A DNA stretch of 64,000 nucleotides from Spirosoma terrae. GTDB lineage: Bacteria; Bacteroidota; Bacteroidia; Cytophagales; Spirosomataceae. Below the pieces are notes generated by a model. It ran no database searches, was not told the origin of the DNA, and was given only the letters and a program-made list of their open reading frames with translations. How positions within the stretch are numbered: the first letter of the stretch is position 1; every line of letters starts with the position of its first letter. A program made the position numbers and the translations under genes. The DNA is taken from contig NZ_JAAFZH010000006.1 in NCBI RefSeq assembly GCF_010435915.1, forward strand, positions 124,001 to 188,000, read 5' to 3'. Positions 63,437-64,000 of this stretch are shown here, piece after piece.

Positions 63437-64000
63437 ATGCGTATCCGAACCTTTGACGAGTACCAGACAGCTTATCAGAAAAGTGTTGACGACCCAGAAG
63501 AGTTCTGGGCCGAAATCGCGCAGAATTTTCAGTGGCGTAAACCCTGGACTAAAACCCTACAGTGGAATTTCACCGAACCAAGCGTAAAGTGGTTCATCGG
63601 TGGCAAACTCAACATTACCGAAAACTGCCTCGACCGACATCTGGCCGAGCGCGGTGACCAGCCTGCCATTATTTGGGAACCCAATGATCCAAATGAAGCA
63701 GGCGTAACCCTCACCTATCGGATGCTCTTCGATCAGGTTTGTCGGTTTGCCAACGTACTGAAACGTAACGGCGTGGTTAAGGGCGACCGCGTTTGTATTT
63801 ACCTACCGATGGTCCCTGAGCTGGCCATTGCGGTTCTGGCCTGTGCCCGAATTGGCGCCGTTCACTCCGTGGTTTTTGGCGGTTTTTCAGCGCAAAGCAT
63901 TGCGGATCGTATCAATGATGCACAGTGTAAAGTGGTTGTTACAGCCGATGGCGCGTATCGGGGGAATAAAGAAATTCCGTTAAAAAGTACGGTCGATGAC
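63437..64000 (+). CDS. acs: Acetyl-CoA synthetase, 5' part (cut by window edge)
   Basis: 188 codons from the ATG at 63437, open to the window end. The N-terminal features of acetate-CoA ligases are clear: WKPW-type WRKPWTKTLQWNF, KWFIGGKLNITENCLDRHL, PNDPNEAGVTLTYRMLFDQV, then GDRVCIYLPMVPELAIAVLACARIGAVHSVVFGGFS. The AMP-binding P-loop and C-terminal catalytic Lys lie beyond the window. It activates acetate to acetyl-CoA in the cytoplasm. Preceded by an MHS transporter and a small membrane protein, which may supply the acid. Confidence 0.93.
   Translation, partial: MRIRTFDEYQTAYQKSVDDPEEFWAEIAQNFQWRKPWTKTLQWNFTEPSVKWFIGGKLNITENCLDRHLAERGDQPAIIWEPNDPNEAGVTLTYRMLFDQVCRFANVLKRNGVVKGDRVCIYLPMVPELAIAVLACARIGAVHSVVFGGFSAQSIADRINDAQCKVVVTADGAYRGNKEIPLKSTVDD

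Overview
The window reads as chromosome of a Bacteroidota bacterium of the order Cytophagales, most likely Spirosoma or a close relative. The basis is several SusC/SusD outer-membrane pairs with FecR anti-sigma and ECF sigma genes, TAnnTTTG-type -7 promoter boxes, weak ribosome-binding sites, and family content (DUF349, DUF1080, MHS transporter next to acs). The genus is an inference.

The left half (1-40 kb) is mostly glycan-uptake machinery on the minus strand, organised as four loci that read sigma -> FecR -> SusC -> SusD -> enzymes. Locus 1 (1-5.9 kb) has a SusC cut by the window edge, FecR, sigma and a sulfatase, with a secreted FMN-binding-like/HEAT-like protein beside it. Locus 2 (7.4-15.9 kb) has a FAD-dependent oxidoreductase, SusD, SusC, FecR and a divergent sigma. 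Locus 3 (16-24 kb) has the same order but no adjacent sigma. Locus 4 (30.4-39.9 kb) has two paralogous predicted alpha/alpha-barrel enzymes with overlapping reading frames, then SusD, SusC, FecR and sigma. In each locus the SusC carries an N-terminal STN signalling domain, so substrate binding probably signals through FecR to the sigma factor.

Between loci 3 and 4 lies an AT-richer stretch (about 24.1-28.2 kb) with a frameshifted gene, small membrane and secreted proteins, a short IS-like element with inverted ends, and a very small ABC-transporter pair. Next come a DEAD-box helicase and a lone sigma factor (29.6-30.2 kb). The lone sigma and the sigma-less FecR of locus 3 could be one pair split by this insertion.

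The right half (40-64 kb) is mainly housekeeping and envelope genes: truA, a YXWGXW-type secreted protein, a DUF1080 hydrolase divergent from a Tat-exported sugar isomerase-like protein, MscS, CorA, two amidohydrolase-family proteins, a BamA-like barrel, two large membrane proteins of glycosyltransferase type (GT-C-like), a YihY/BrkB protein, a tRNA with anticodon TGT, a DUF349 protein, pdxH, and an MHS-family MFS transporter followed by a 73-aa membrane protein and the start of acetyl-CoA synthetase.

Intergenic DNA is unusually rich in long inverted repeats (15-33 bp arms) of several families. The hexamer ACGTAG/CTACGT is strikingly frequent in most of the window.
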